Made by a program: the position numbers and the translations under genes
The notes under the pieces: generated by a model
What the model saw: the letters and a program-made list of their open reading frames with translations, nothing else
What the model was told of the DNA's origin: nothing
Database searches by the model: none
Assembly: GCA_025451845.1 (NCBI GenBank)
Contig: JANWJS010000053.1
Coordinates: 62,001-126,000, forward strand
Length of the DNA: 64,000 nt
Source: Steroidobacteraceae bacterium
Lineage (GTDB): Bacteria; Pseudomonadota; Gammaproteobacteria; Steroidobacterales; Steroidobacteraceae
Direction of reading: 5' to 3'
Shown here: in pieces, positions 55,586 through 63,477 of the stretch
Position numbering within the stretch: position 1 is the stretch's first letter
How the letters are laid out: every line of letters begins with the position of its first letter

Positions 55586-56949
55586 GAGAGTCGAAGCGCG
55601 ACACTGCCGCCCAATCCGAGCAGTCATGCGGCTCGACGCCCAAGGTGGTCGAGATGGAAGTCGTACCGGTGGCCGGACACGATAGCATGCTGCTCAATCT
55701 GAGCGGCGCCCACGGCCCGTACTTCACGCGTAACGTCGTCATACTCACGGACGAGCGGGGCTGCCTCGGACTCGGGGAAGTGCCGGGCGGTGAGGCGATC
55801 CGCAAGACTCTGGAGGACGCAAGGTCCCTCATCGTAGGGCAATCGATCGGCCGCTACCGCGCACTGCTCAGCCTAGTTGCGCGTAAGTTTGCAGAGCGTG
55901 ACCGCGGCGGGCGCGGTCTGCAGACGTTCGATCAACGCACGACGATCCATGCGGTGGCCGCGCTCGAGTCGGCGCTGCTCGATCTTCTCGGGCAGTACCT
56001 CGGTGTGCCCGTGGCCGATCTTCTGGGAGAGGGCCAGCAGCGCCCGAGCGTCCCCGTACTGGGCTATCTCTTCTACATCGGAAACCGCCTTAACACCGAC
56101 CTTGCCTACCGCGCCGGGACGGGCGAGGGTTGGTTGCGGCTGCGAGACGAGCCCGCCCTGACGCCACACGCCATCGTCGCGCTCGCGGAGGCGGCGCGCG
56201 AGCGCTACGGGTTCGAAGACTTCAAGCTCAAAGGGGGCGTTCTCGCCGGCGAGGCCGAGATGGAAGCGGTCGAAGCGCTTTCGCGACGCTTTCCAGAGGC
56301 CCGCATCACCCTCGATCCAAACGGCGCCTGGTCGCTGGAACAGGCGCTTGCGCTCTGTCGCGGCAGGCAGCACGTTCTCGCCTATGCCGAGGATCCGTGC
56401 GGGGCCGAGAACGGATATTCGGGCCGCGAGATCCTCGCCGAGTTCCGCCGGGCGAGCGGCGTTCCGACCGCCACCAACATGGTGGCGACCGACTGGAGGC
56501 AACTCGCCCACGCCGTGCAATTGCGGGCCATCGACATTCCGCTCGCCGATCCGCATTTCTGGACGATGGCCGGCTCGGTGCGCGTCGCGCAACTGTGCCG
56601 TGAATGGGGCCTTACCTGGGGCTCGCACTCCAACAGCCACTTCGACATCTCGCTCGCGATGTTCACGCACGTGGCGGCCGCCGCTCCGGGGGAGATCACG
56701 GCCATCGATACCCACTGGATCTGGCAGGATGGCGAGCGGCTCACGCGCGAGCCGCTCAGGATCGAGGCGGGCAGCGTGCGGGTTCCGCAGCAGCCCGGTC
56801 TGGGGATCGAGCTCGACCGGGTGGAGCTCGAGAAGGCGCACGAGCTCTGTCGCCGATTGAGACTCGGGGCACGTGACGACAGCATCGCCATGCGTCAGCT
56901 CGTTCCTGGATGGCACTTCGATCCGAAGCGGCCTGCGCTCGTGAGCTAG
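55582..56949 (+). CDS. gudD: D-glucarate dehydratase
   Basis: GudD removes water from D-glucarate to give 5-keto-4-deoxy-D-glucarate, the substrate of KdgD. The 455-residue enolase-superfamily enzyme matches characterised GudD along its length: [32 protein letters not shown], the base [11 protein letters not shown], metal ligands in TLDPNGAW and [22 protein letters not shown], and the His-Asp base in [10 protein letters not shown]. The TTG at 55582 overlaps the permease stop (TTGA); a GTG about 20 codons later is an alternative closer to the E. coli start. It is the last gene of the operon. Confidence 0.93.
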   Translation: MRESKRDTAAQSEQSCGSTPKVVEMEVVPVAGHDSMLLNLSGAHGPYFTRNVVILTDERGCLGLGEVPGGEAIRKTLEDARSLIVGQSIGRYRALLSLVARKFAERDRGGRGLQTFDQRTTIHAVAALESALLDLLGQYLGVPVADLLGEGQQRPSVPVLGYLFYIGNRLNTDLAYRAGTGEGWLRLRDEPALTPHAIVALAEAARERYGFEDFKLKGGVLAGEAEMEAVEALSRRFPEARITLDPNGAWSLEQALALCRGRQHVLAYAEDPCGAENGYSGREILAEFRRASGVPTATNMVATDWRQLAHAVQLRAIDIPLADPHFWTMAGSVRVAQLCREWGLTWGSHSNSHFDISLAMFTHVAAAAPGEITAIDTHWIWQDGERLTREPLRIEAGSVRVPQQPGLGIELDRVELEKAHELCRRLRLGARDDSIAMRQLVPGWHFDPKRPALVS

Positions 56950-57032
56950 GCGATGAGCGCACCCGGCGCGGAATGTGTCAGATAGGGTGCCGAAGGCTAC
57001 GCCCAAGGCGGCCCAATTGAGTCAAATCCTGC

Positions 57033-57084
57033 ATTGATCGATAGCCAATTTGGCTTGGACTCAGACAGATCAGCCATTTAGTCT
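57033..57084 (+). promoter_or_regulatory. Second LysR-type operator and promoter, before the UxuA-like operon
   Basis: ATTGAT (57033-57038), GCCAATTTGGC (57044-57054) and TTGGACT (57055-57061) repeat the 29-bp block at 47219-47247, with the same length. A -10, TAGTCT (57079-57084), lies 18 bp after the -35 TTGGAC, as in the first copy. This strongly suggests one regulator for both operons. Confidence 0.75.
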
Positions 57085-57168
57085 TCAACACGACAACGGG
57101 ATTCGCCAGGTGAGTTCACACGGCGATGGGCGATTTTCAGAGAATTGCGTAGCAGCAGGGGGGGAACG

Positions 57169-58359
57169 ATGAGTCCGATCAGTCGTCGCGGCTTCATCAG
57201 TGCATCGGGCAGTGGCCTCGCCGCAGCCGGTTTCGCGTCCGTGGGAGAAGTGGCGGCACCATCGCCGGCGCGAGCCGAGGATCGCAAGCCAGTCTATATG
57301 ACGCTCGGCTGCCAGAGCGGACCCACTTCTGACGCGCACTTCGCTTTTCTGGCGCGTTACGGTATCGCCAACGTGGTGGCACAACCCATACAGTCCGATC
57401 CATCGCGGTTATATGCTACGGTGGACGAGCTGGTCGCTTTGCGTGCGCTTGGCGAGAAGCACGGTCTCAGCGTCGACATGACAAGCGCCGGGTTCATGAG
57501 CTCGGGCGGCCATCCTTCGAATATCATTCTCGGCCGCGACGGTCGCGACCGTGAGATCGAGGCGTTCCAGACGCTCCTCAAAAATTGCGCGGCCGCCGGG
57601 ATCCCGGCATTGAAATACAACCTGGCGCTGATGCCCATCTTGCGCAGCGCGGTCGTCCAGGGTCGGGGCGACAGTCTGCACCATCGGTGGCGTGTCAGCG
57701 ACATGAAAGATAGTCCGCTGATGACGATATGGGACGGGAAGTCGATGATGACCGACCCCGAAATCCATACGGCACCATACGATCAGGTGGCCTATTTCAC
57801 GAAGTTGGCGGGGCACGTTACGGCCGATGAGCTGTGGGAGAGGATAACGTACTTTCTCGATCGGGTTGTGCCGCTCGCCAATCAATATAAGGTTCGCATG
57901 GCGCTGCATCCCGAGGACCCCGGCGTGCCGCCCGGCGGCTATCACGGCGTGCCGCGCGTTCTGGGTACGGTCGAGGGGCTCAAGAAGTTCGTCGGAATCC
58001 AGGAAAGCCCTTATCACGGCATGACCTTCTGCCAGGGCACGATCTCGGAGGATTTGGAGGACCCGGGGCATCAGATTTACGACGTGATCCGCTGGTTTGG
58101 CGAACGCAAGAAGATATTCCTGGTTCATTTCCGCAATGTGCGCGGTGGTCGCGACAATGTGGAGCTCGAGATCTTCCCGGACGAAGGCTCCGTGGACATG
58201 GTGAAGGCGCTCCGGGTCTATCGTGATGTTGGCTATGGCGGCATGCTGGTGCCCGACCATGTTCCGTTTGGCCCGCCGGGCGCCGAGGCGGAGAACTTCG
58301 CCTTTTGCTATGGCTACATCCGCGGATTGCTGCAATCTGCCGATTATCTGGAAACCTAA
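57169..58359 (+). CDS. Tat-exported UxuA-like (mannonate dehydratase family) protein
   Basis: The 396-residue product has a twin-arginine signal (SRRGFISASG, then hydrophobic region and SPARA cleavage site), followed by a xylose-isomerase-like TIM barrel. KVRMALHPEDPGVPPGGYHG and KKIFLVHFRNVRGG match mannonate dehydratase UxuA, which is cytoplasmic and converts D-mannonate to 2-keto-3-deoxygluconate. Export through Tat suggests a metal-loaded periplasmic enzyme acting on a sugar acid. AGGGGGGGAACG precedes ATG 57169. The second LysR operator lies 108 bp upstream. The activity of the exported form is inference; an isomerase or epimerase is possible. Confidence 0.8.
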   Translation: MSPISRRGFISASGSGLAAAGFASVGEVAAPSPARAEDRKPVYMTLGCQSGPTSDAHFAFLARYGIANVVAQPIQSDPSRLYATVDELVALRALGEKHGLSVDMTSAGFMSSGGHPSNIILGRDGRDREIEAFQTLLKNCAAAGIPALKYNLALMPILRSAVVQGRGDSLHHRWRVSDMKDSPLMTIWDGKSMMTDPEIHTAPYDQVAYFTKLAGHVTADELWERITYFLDRVVPLANQYKVRMALHPEDPGVPPGGYHGVPRVLGTVEGLKKFVGIQESPYHGMTFCQGTISEDLEDPGHQIYDVIRWFGERKKIFLVHFRNVRGGRDNVELEIFPDEGSVDMVKALRVYRDVGYGGMLVPDHVPFGPPGAEAENFAFCYGYIRGLLQSADYLET

Positions 58360-58386
58360 CTGGTATCAGAACAAAGGGTGCCGTCG

Positions 58387-59391
58387 ATGAAACTGGTCAG
58401 CAAACGCGAATTCCTTGCCGGTGGAAGCCTGGGGGCCCTGGGCTTGGGGGTAGGCTCAGCCTTGGCCGCGGCTCTGAAGAACCCCGCCGAGGTCGCCGTT
58501 GTCGGCCGCAAGCCGGGAACCGATGCGCTGGGCCGTACCCTGAAAGCCATGCAGGAAGCCAGCACGCAGCCGCCGCCCAATCGACTGGCGAAATTCACCA
58601 AGCTGTTTCTGACGCCGCCGGGCTATCCCAACGCCATCGCTACCGATCCCGAGGGGCGAGGCTTTTGGGTTGCTGAGCAGCGTCATGACGGCCGTAAGGA
58701 AGCAGTATGGCTGCTCGACTTCAAGGGCAAGCTGCTGGATACGATTTACCAGAACACCAAGGATTGCACAGGTATGACGATTGGCGACGGTTGCATCTGG
58801 AGCGCGTGCGAAGGCGCGGCCGAGTTCAACCATCCCGATCCGCCGATCGACGGCGTGTTCCAGACCGACATCAAATCCGGCCAGCAAGTCAGCCGGCGTC
58901 AGATTCCGTTCGGCCCTGCCAATGATGGCGGCTCTTCGCACGGTATGGCATGGGAAAATGGCAAGCTGTGGCTCGCCGCCGATCGCATGGGATGTCTGAT
59001 GAAGATCGATCCCAACACGTGGCAGGTCGAGTATATGTTTCGTGAAACCCGCCTGCCTCAATTCGCGACGCGCGTGCACGGCATAGAATATGACAACGGC
59101 TATATCTGGCAGGTTGGTGGTCTGCAGAAGCCGGGAACGTATGACTATAGAGGCTACACGGCGGGGTTGGTGAAGTATGACATCAAGACCGGCCAAGTGG
59201 TCGAAACCATCACGCTTCCGCAGGGCATAGTCGATATGCACGACGTTGCGGTCCATAACGGGGAGCTCTATGGGGTGGATGCCGGCGAGCATCCAGGTTG
59301 GTCGATTGACATTCCACAGTTTCAACATAAGGCTTTCCCGCCGGAAAACAGTCCGACGGGTGGCTACGTGTTTAGGATTGATTTGGTTTGA
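58387..59391 (+). CDS. Exported beta-propeller protein (SMP-30/virginiamycin-B-lyase-like)
   Basis: The 334-residue protein has a Tat-like N terminus (VSKREFLAGGSLG, then a Gly/Ala/Leu-rich region) and a propeller of NHL/SMP-30 type with blades such as PNAIATDPEGRGFWVAEQ, GMTIGDGCIWSA, HGMAWENGKLWLAADRMG and GIEYDNGYIWQVGG. Members include gluconolactonases and virginiamycin B lyase. It is the second gene of the UxuA-like operon, 27 bp after it. A role as a lactonase or binding protein for the same sugar acid is plausible but not shown. ATG 58387 has AAGGG nine bases upstream. Confidence 0.75.
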   Translation: MKLVSKREFLAGGSLGALGLGVGSALAAALKNPAEVAVVGRKPGTDALGRTLKAMQEASTQPPPNRLAKFTKLFLTPPGYPNAIATDPEGRGFWVAEQRHDGRKEAVWLLDFKGKLLDTIYQNTKDCTGMTIGDGCIWSACEGAAEFNHPDPPIDGVFQTDIKSGQQVSRRQIPFGPANDGGSSHGMAWENGKLWLAADRMGCLMKIDPNTWQVEYMFRETRLPQFATRVHGIEYDNGYIWQVGGLQKPGTYDYRGYTAGLVKYDIKTGQVVETITLPQGIVDMHDVAVHNGELYGVDAGEHPGWSIDIPQFQHKAFPPENSPTGGYVFRIDLV

Positions 59392-59797
59392 AACGTTGTG
59401 CGAATGCCCACTGAGTATGGTCTTGATCTGTTCCAAAATATGGGGATGTAGTTAGCAACTGCGTACCCGGCGCCGACCGGAATTCCCCAGCTGCGCCCGC
59501 CTGACGACCGGCACCAGCGCCGCTAGTCGATGGAACCCAGGCCCCATAGGGACGTCGCATTGGAGCCCATCGTCAGACCGCCTACTCGCCGTCCAACGCA
59601 CGGAAATCGAAGCCGGCGGCCTACCTTGTCGAAGGGCAGATCATGGGGCCGCTTCTGGGCCAGATCCGGCCAGCTGCAGCGCGGAATCAGCGCCCCGAAG
59701 CGGACGTATTCCGGTAGGCTACCTGACTCCTCGGGCGTAAGCGCCAGGGCCTGCGTACCGCTGGACGATGGCGTTGAGGTGCATGAAGGAGCTCGAT
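59392..59797. other. 406-bp region without a clear gene
   Basis: On the minus strand a frame at 59523-59700 reads as YVRFGALIPRCSWPDLAQ and then LPFDKVGRRLRFPCVGRRVG. This vaguely resembles small zinc-ribbon proteins in which LRCxxCG is expected, so it may be a decayed remnant; confidence in that is low. No terminator follows the propeller gene. AAGGAG at about 59786 serves the lipoprotein gene. Confidence 0.3.
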
Positions 59798-60847
59798 ATG
59801 CGGTCTGGAGAATTGCGATGTTCTCTTGCATTGCTTTGCATGCTCACGCTTGCCGGGTGTGCGTATGCGCGACGAAGCGGCGCAGATGCCCAGTCCTTTC
59901 GAGCCGAGCAAAATCGAGAGGCCGGAGTCCTCCTTGCACACGCAACAGCAAGCGATCTGGCCGCGGCCGCCCTGCTGCTGGCGCTGAACGACCCCAACGT
60001 CCGGCAGCCATCCGATTTGATCGAACGGGCGCAGACACTCGCGCCGCAGCGTCCGGAGCTCGTCTGGGTTCATCTCGCTATCTGTGGATGGTTGAAGTGT
60101 GAGGCGAGGGCGCAGATCGCGGCCCATCTGCAAGCTCTTGATCCAGACAACGGGTTCGCATGGACCCCGGATCTCGAAACGCTGCCACTATCTGATTCCG
60201 ATGCAGTCACGGCGGTGATCGCGCGCATTGGCGCCGCCCGGAGAATCACGATCTACTGGAATCAGCTCGAGGTCATGATGGTGGATGCTCTGGCTGTGGC
60301 GAGTCCATCACAGGATCTCGCCACACGAGGCATCGATGCCATTGGCATTCTGGCGGCCGAGGTGATCCCACCGCTCCAGGCGATCTCCCGAGCCTGTCGA
60401 CCCGAGCAGCTTGATCTCCGGGGCCGTCGCGCAGCATGCGAGGCTATGGTAGCGCACCTGGAACAGTCGGACACGCTGCTCACTCAGGGTTTAGCCCTCA
60501 GCCTGCAAGAGCGCTGGTGGCCGGCCGGTAGTCCACAGCGTGACGTCTTGCACGCGAAGCGCCGGCAACTCGACTACCTCATGACGGTGTCCGGTCGCAT
60601 CCGGCGGTGGCGCACGAACCATGACATGGCCGTACGCATTGAGGCTGCGCGAAGTACTGCACGGGAAGAAGACGTAGCGCGCGCGGTAATAATGTCGCTG
60701 GGCTTGCCTCTGGAGCCTCCAGTAGCTTGGAGGGATCCCGTGCATCCTGACCAAAAGACCCCCATGGCCTCCCGCCACATTCCAGTGCTCGATCAGGCCG
60801 GCTCCCGAAAGCCGGTTCGATCGGAGGACACCCTGCGGCCGGGATAA
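59798..60847 (+). CDS. Hypothetical lipoprotein
   Basis: The 349-residue product begins with a lipoprotein signal (SLALLCMLTLAGCAYA, lipobox Cys21), so it should be anchored in a membrane facing the periplasm. The mature part is almost all helical, with several Leu/Ala-rich helices. The N-terminal ALNDPNVRQPSDLIERAQ and PELVWVHLAICGW segments suggest TPR-like packing, but no motif is decisive. ATG 59798 is chosen because AAGGAG lies 7 bases upstream; an ATG at 59783 overlaps that site. I do not recognise the family and the neighbours give no clue. Confidence 0.65.
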   Translation: MRSGELRCSLALLCMLTLAGCAYARRSGADAQSFRAEQNREAGVLLAHATASDLAAAALLLALNDPNVRQPSDLIERAQTLAPQRPELVWVHLAICGWLKCEARAQIAAHLQALDPDNGFAWTPDLETLPLSDSDAVTAVIARIGAARRITIYWNQLEVMMVDALAVASPSQDLATRGIDAIGILAAEVIPPLQAISRACRPEQLDLRGRRAACEAMVAHLEQSDTLLTQGLALSLQERWWPAGSPQRDVLHAKRRQLDYLMTVSGRIRRWRTNHDMAVRIEAARSTAREEDVARAVIMSLGLPLEPPVAWRDPVHPDQKTPMASRHIPVLDQAGSRKPVRSEDTLRPG

Positions 60848-60892
60848 TGACGGCGCCACTTACAGCCCTGAAGCCGCCACTGGCCAGCCGCG

Positions 60893-61504
60893 TCAAGTAC
60901 CCTGAGAGGGGATCGACATCGGCCACACAAACCGACCGTAGGAGCGTTTCATCACCTCCACCATACCCTCGCGCTGTACTCCAAAGCGTTGGGCCACCCG
61001 CAAGGAACGCACGTTGTCAGGGTGAATGAGCGATACCACGCGGGGGAGCTTTAGTTTGTCGCATGCATAGTCGAATACGCACCGCGTGGCCTCACTGGCG
61101 TAGCCCTGTCCCCAACTGGTGCGGTGGAATGTATATCCGAGCTCCGGCTCCAATACGATCTCGGCGGCATCGGGTACCTCGGCACGCTGATACCACCCCC
61201 GTGGAACCGCGGCTGCGGCTCTGGCTTCCACGGCCAAGTAGCTCAATCCGCAGCGGCCGATCAGCATGCCATCACGCTTGCGTAGCACAGCCAGTTGCCC
61301 CAGCGCGGATTCCTCGTAAGTCCTGAGGACTGACTGGATCCAAGCGAGCGACTCCTGCGACGAGCGGGGCCGCCCGTGCGGGAGATATCGCGCTACCTCT
61401 GGATCAGCGTGCAGGTCAGTGAAGAATCCGAGATCGGCGTAGTCAATCCTCCGCAAGATGAGTCGCTCTGATTCGATCCGGTCCGTACCACGCGCGAGAG
61501 TCAT
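60893..61504 (-). CDS. GNAT family N-acetyltransferase (RimJ/RimL type)
   Basis: The 203-residue enzyme has the RimJ/RimL-like GNAT fold: RIESERLILRRIDYADLGFF (about 9-28), LGYTFHRTSWGQGYASEA with the acetyl-CoA-binding GQGYA loop (about 121-138) and HPDNVRSLRVAQRFGVQREG (about 161-180). Members acetylate the N terminus of ribosomal proteins or small molecules such as antibiotics; the substrate is unknown. It is convergent with the lipoprotein gene, 45 bp from it. From 61505 to 61694 I see no gene. Confidence 0.88.
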   Translation of the reverse strand: MTLARGTDRIESERLILRRIDYADLGFFTDLHADPEVARYLPHGRPRSSQESLAWIQSVLRTYEESALGQLAVLRKRDGMLIGRCGLSYLAVEARAAAAVPRGWYQRAEVPDAAEIVLEPELGYTFHRTSWGQGYASEATRCVFDYACDKLKLPRVVSLIHPDNVRSLRVAQRFGVQREGMVEVMKRSYGRFVWPMSIPSQGT

Positions 61505-61694
61505 AAAGGAATGTCCGGTCTGGTGGGTATCCTTCGTCCGAGTCTACACGGTACCAGTGTGCGTGCCGTCCACTGACAGTCATTTGGAGCCAAGATGCCA
61601 TCGCGGTCAGCATCGCGTTAGGTCGCAGGGGCGCAGAATCGAGGCCGAACCCTCGCCCCTGAAGCGGATCGTATACGCGATACGCTGGCGGGTA

Positions 61695-62036
61695 TCAGAG
61701 GGTTGCCGTTAGCTCGATCGCGCCAGCGACTCTCTCGACCAGCGTTCTACTTCCGTGCCCTGGATTTGCTACTTTACGCGTCCGGACGAGATGCTTACTC
61801 TCGAGCAGCGCCACGTCGCGTCGGACAGCTGAAGGATCGCGCGAGAGGGCAGCGGCGAGCGCGAAGATCGCCACCGTTCTTCCATCGATCTCCTTCAATA
61901 TCCGGACACGAGCCGGCGTAATCACTTCAAGGAAGTCAGCCGGATCCTCGAACGATACGGTCAGTCCCGGCTCCAGCTTCTCTTCGCGATCGAGCCGTCG
62001 AGCCTTCACCCGCATGCGGGAGAAAAAGCGATCCAT
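61695..62036 (-). CDS. Winged-helix antitoxin-like DNA-binding protein (TumA/HVO_A0114 type)
   Basis: The 113-residue protein has a C-terminal winged helix (about 42-100: EVITPARVRILKEI, IFALAAALSRDPSAVRRDVALLE), typical of the small DNA-binding partners of TumE-type toxins. It would neutralise the toxin and repress the operon. ATG 62036 is chosen because GGAG lies 8 bases upstream; the frame is open farther upstream but that part overlaps the toxin gene and is basic and unstructured. It follows the toxin gene by 34 bp, giving a toxin-first order. Confidence 0.7.
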   Translation of the reverse strand: MDRFFSRMRVKARRLDREEKLEPGLTVSFEDPADFLEVITPARVRILKEIDGRTVAIFALAAALSRDPSAVRRDVALLESKHLVRTRKVANPGHGSRTLVERVAGAIELTATL

Positions 62037-62070
62037 CGACTCGACTCCGATGCGAATCTTGCTTACCGGG

Positions 62071-62406
62071 CTAGCCCTTCCGGCTTTCGAGGTACTCGCG
62101 AACTTCCGCTTCGAAGCGCTTTTCGATGCTTTCATATGATTCGAACTCAACGGTTTCGATCTTGCCGTCACAATGGCGATGGTTCTGTCCATGCGCGTTG
62201 TCGTAACCGAGAACCCTACCGCTGTCGCCGCCGCTCCTATGGGTATCGATCAGCGCGAGCGAATACCTCAGCAAACGGCCACCGCGCGAGTAGTCAGTCT
62301 GGATTCTCACCACCCCGCCGCCTTTGCGGCCCTTGGGATAGAGCTCGTCGCGGCTCGAGCGTGCGAGATCAAGCTCGTCCTCGGAATCACGCCTGCGCCG
62401 CGCCAT
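62071..62406 (-). CDS. TumE-like (DUF6516) toxin of a toxin-antitoxin pair
   Basis: The 111-residue basic protein has the DUF6516/TumE pattern: GGGVVRIQTDYSRGGRLLRYSLALID (two early strands), VLGYDNAHGQNHRHCDGKIE with conserved Asp and His residues (about 66-85), and an acidic C-terminal helix ESIEKRFEAEVREYLES. Such proteins are presumed toxins of a type II system; the mode of action is not established to my knowledge. A -10-like TATGCT lies about 7 bp upstream of the ATG, so the mRNA may be leaderless. The winged-helix partner follows immediately. Confidence 0.72.
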   Translation of the reverse strand: MARRRRDSEDELDLARSSRDELYPKGRKGGGVVRIQTDYSRGGRLLRYSLALIDTHRSGGDSGRVLGYDNAHGQNHRHCDGKIETVEFESYESIEKRFEAEVREYLESRKG

Positions 62407-62540
62407 TGGGTCAGCATAACAGGAAGGATGTTGAATGTCCTATCTGACAGGGCTGCGGTCCGGGCAGCGGCAATCTGATAAATTCGCAGAAATCTCGCAG
62501 AGATACGCTAATATATTTTTGAAGATCACAGGATAAGTAA

Positions 62541-62593
62541 TTGGAATTAAACATAAAAATAAGCGTTGCCCCGATGATGGACTGGACCGTCTG
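62541..62593 (+). pseudogene. Truncated 5' end of dusA (possible attachment-site scar)
   Basis: The reading is TTG GAA TTA AAC ATA AAA ATA AGC, then GTTGCCCCGATGATGG, encoding [16 protein letters not shown]. It closely matches the start of dusA at 22718 (MELNRKLSVAPMM) in DNA, including the rare TTG start and TTGGAATTAAA. After GACTGGACCG the homology to dusA ends abruptly and a stop follows at 62622. A complete dusA start lies 1.1 kb downstream. Elements that integrate into the 5' end of dusA are known, and this fits a leftover junction. Confidence 0.75.
62580..62589 (+). repeat. GACTGGACCG direct repeat, copy 1
   Basis: This 10-bp word from the dusA MMDWT motif ends the dusA scrap. It recurs at 63671-63680, between vapC and dusA, and again inside dusA at 63747-63756. 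Copies 1 and 2 flank the vapBC pair exactly. Confidence 0.4.
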
Positions 62594-62675
62594 GGAAAAT
62601 AAGGGCGGCAGAACAATCACTTAGGCAACGCGGCAGACATTGGTCGCCTATATGTCGCCTGCATATTTGCCGTCA

Positions 62676-62704
62676 TTGAATGGTATGCATTACCCTGGTA
62701 ATGT
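62676..62704 (+). promoter_or_regulatory. vapBC promoter with palindromic operator
   Basis: TTGAAT (62676-62681) and TAATGT (62699-62704) are spaced 17 bp apart. The palindrome CATTACC-CT-GGTAATG (62688-62703, 7-bp perfect arms) covers the -10. Start of transcription would fall at or within 2 bases of ATG 62710, giving a leaderless mRNA. Autorepression by the VapB-VapC complex is the usual control. Confidence 0.65.
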
Positions 62705-62709
62705 GGCCC

Positions 62710-62970
62710 ATGACCATCGCGAAATCCAAGCTCACTGCCCAAGGGCAGATCTCCGTTCCTGCCGAGATTCGGCAGCGGTTGGGCGTCGGTCCTGGGTCCG
62801 TTCTGGAGTGGGACGAGCAGAATGATCAAGTCATCGTTCGCCGCGCTGGGCGGAATACTTCGGAGGAAATACACCAAGCCGTTTTTCCGCAAGGCGTCTC
62901 ACCTGGCCGTTCAGGTGATGTGAAAGACGCGATCCGGAAGTATGCGCGGAAGAAGCATGCGCGCCGTTGA
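62710..62970 (+). CDS. vapB: AbrB/SpoVT-fold antitoxin VapB
   Basis: The 86-residue antitoxin has a swapped-hairpin AbrB DNA-binding domain (KSKLTAQGQISVPAEIRQRLGV, about 5-26, then GSVLEWDEQNDQVIVRRA) and a C-terminal toxin-binding tail. It binds VapC and represses the operon. ATG 62710 is preferred to ATG 62701 because the predicted transcription start coincides with it. Its 3' end overlaps vapC by 14 bp, so translation is coupled and antitoxin comes first. Confidence 0.88.
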   Translation: MTIAKSKLTAQGQISVPAEIRQRLGVGPGSVLEWDEQNDQVIVRRAGRNTSEEIHQAVFPQGVSPGRSGDVKDAIRKYARKKHARR

Positions 62971-63337
62971 CACCAATGTCCTGATCCGTCTCTTAGTGAG
63001 AGACGACATCAAGCAGGTGCAAGCAGCGGAGAAGTTCATCGCTCCCGGCGCCTGGGTATCTCATCTGGTGTTGGCCGAAGCGATGTGGGTGCTCGATGCA
63101 GTATACGAGCGGACGCCCGAACAGATCGCTACCGCGATCGATATGCTGCTCAGTCACAAGAATTTGACGATTCACGACGCTGAGGTCGTAGGTGCGGCCG
63201 TCGCGTACTTCAGGAGGCGCCCTACGTTGGGTTTCTCTGATTGTCTGGTTGTTGAGATTGCCCGTAAAGCCGGCCATGTGCCGCTCGGAACATTTGACCG
63301 AAATCTGGCAAAGACTGCAGGTGCTACGCTCCTGTAG
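62957..63337 (+). CDS. vapC: PIN-domain ribonuclease toxin VapC
   Basis: The 126-residue PIN-domain toxin has the acidic active site: Asp5 in RAVDTNVLIRLL, Glu in LVLAEAMWVL (about 43), Asp in LGFSDCLVVEIAR (about 96) and Asp in GTFDRNLAK (about 114). VapC enzymes cut tRNA or rRNA when freed from VapB. ATG 62957 overlaps the vapB end by 14 bp, the usual coupling; an upstream ATG at 62942 would add five residues. The pair lies between the dusA scrap and dusA. Confidence 0.9.
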   Translation: MRAVDTNVLIRLLVRDDIKQVQAAEKFIAPGAWVSHLVLAEAMWVLDAVYERTPEQIATAIDMLLSHKNLTIHDAEVVGAAVAYFRRRPTLGFSDCLVVEIARKAGHVPLGTFDRNLAKTAGATLL

Positions 63338-63477
63338 ATCAGGAAGGCCGAGAGGTGCCGAGCGAAATCCTCGTGCCGAGCCGACTACTCACCGGATGGT
63401 AGGCTTGCCATTGAAATGCTAAGTTCTGCAAGAATGAGACGCTGCATTTGGTCTCGATCTGTGCCAGCGATAGAGTA

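Larger units (their letters stand above)
62407..62709. other. A/T-rich junction region with a dusA 5' scrap
   Basis: This 303-bp gap between tumE and vapB is notably A/T-rich at 62470-62570. It holds the 5' end of a dusA gene (62541-62593, listed separately), which then breaks off. The promoter and operator of vapBC lie at 62676-62704. It is probably a junction left by an integrated element. Confidence 0.5.

Noticed and set aside
22718-62593. The whole 40 kb between two dusA starts as one genomic island
   Set aside because: The interval holds core genes such as rlmE and has ordinary composition, and no integrase is present; separate insertions at two dusA copies explain the data better.
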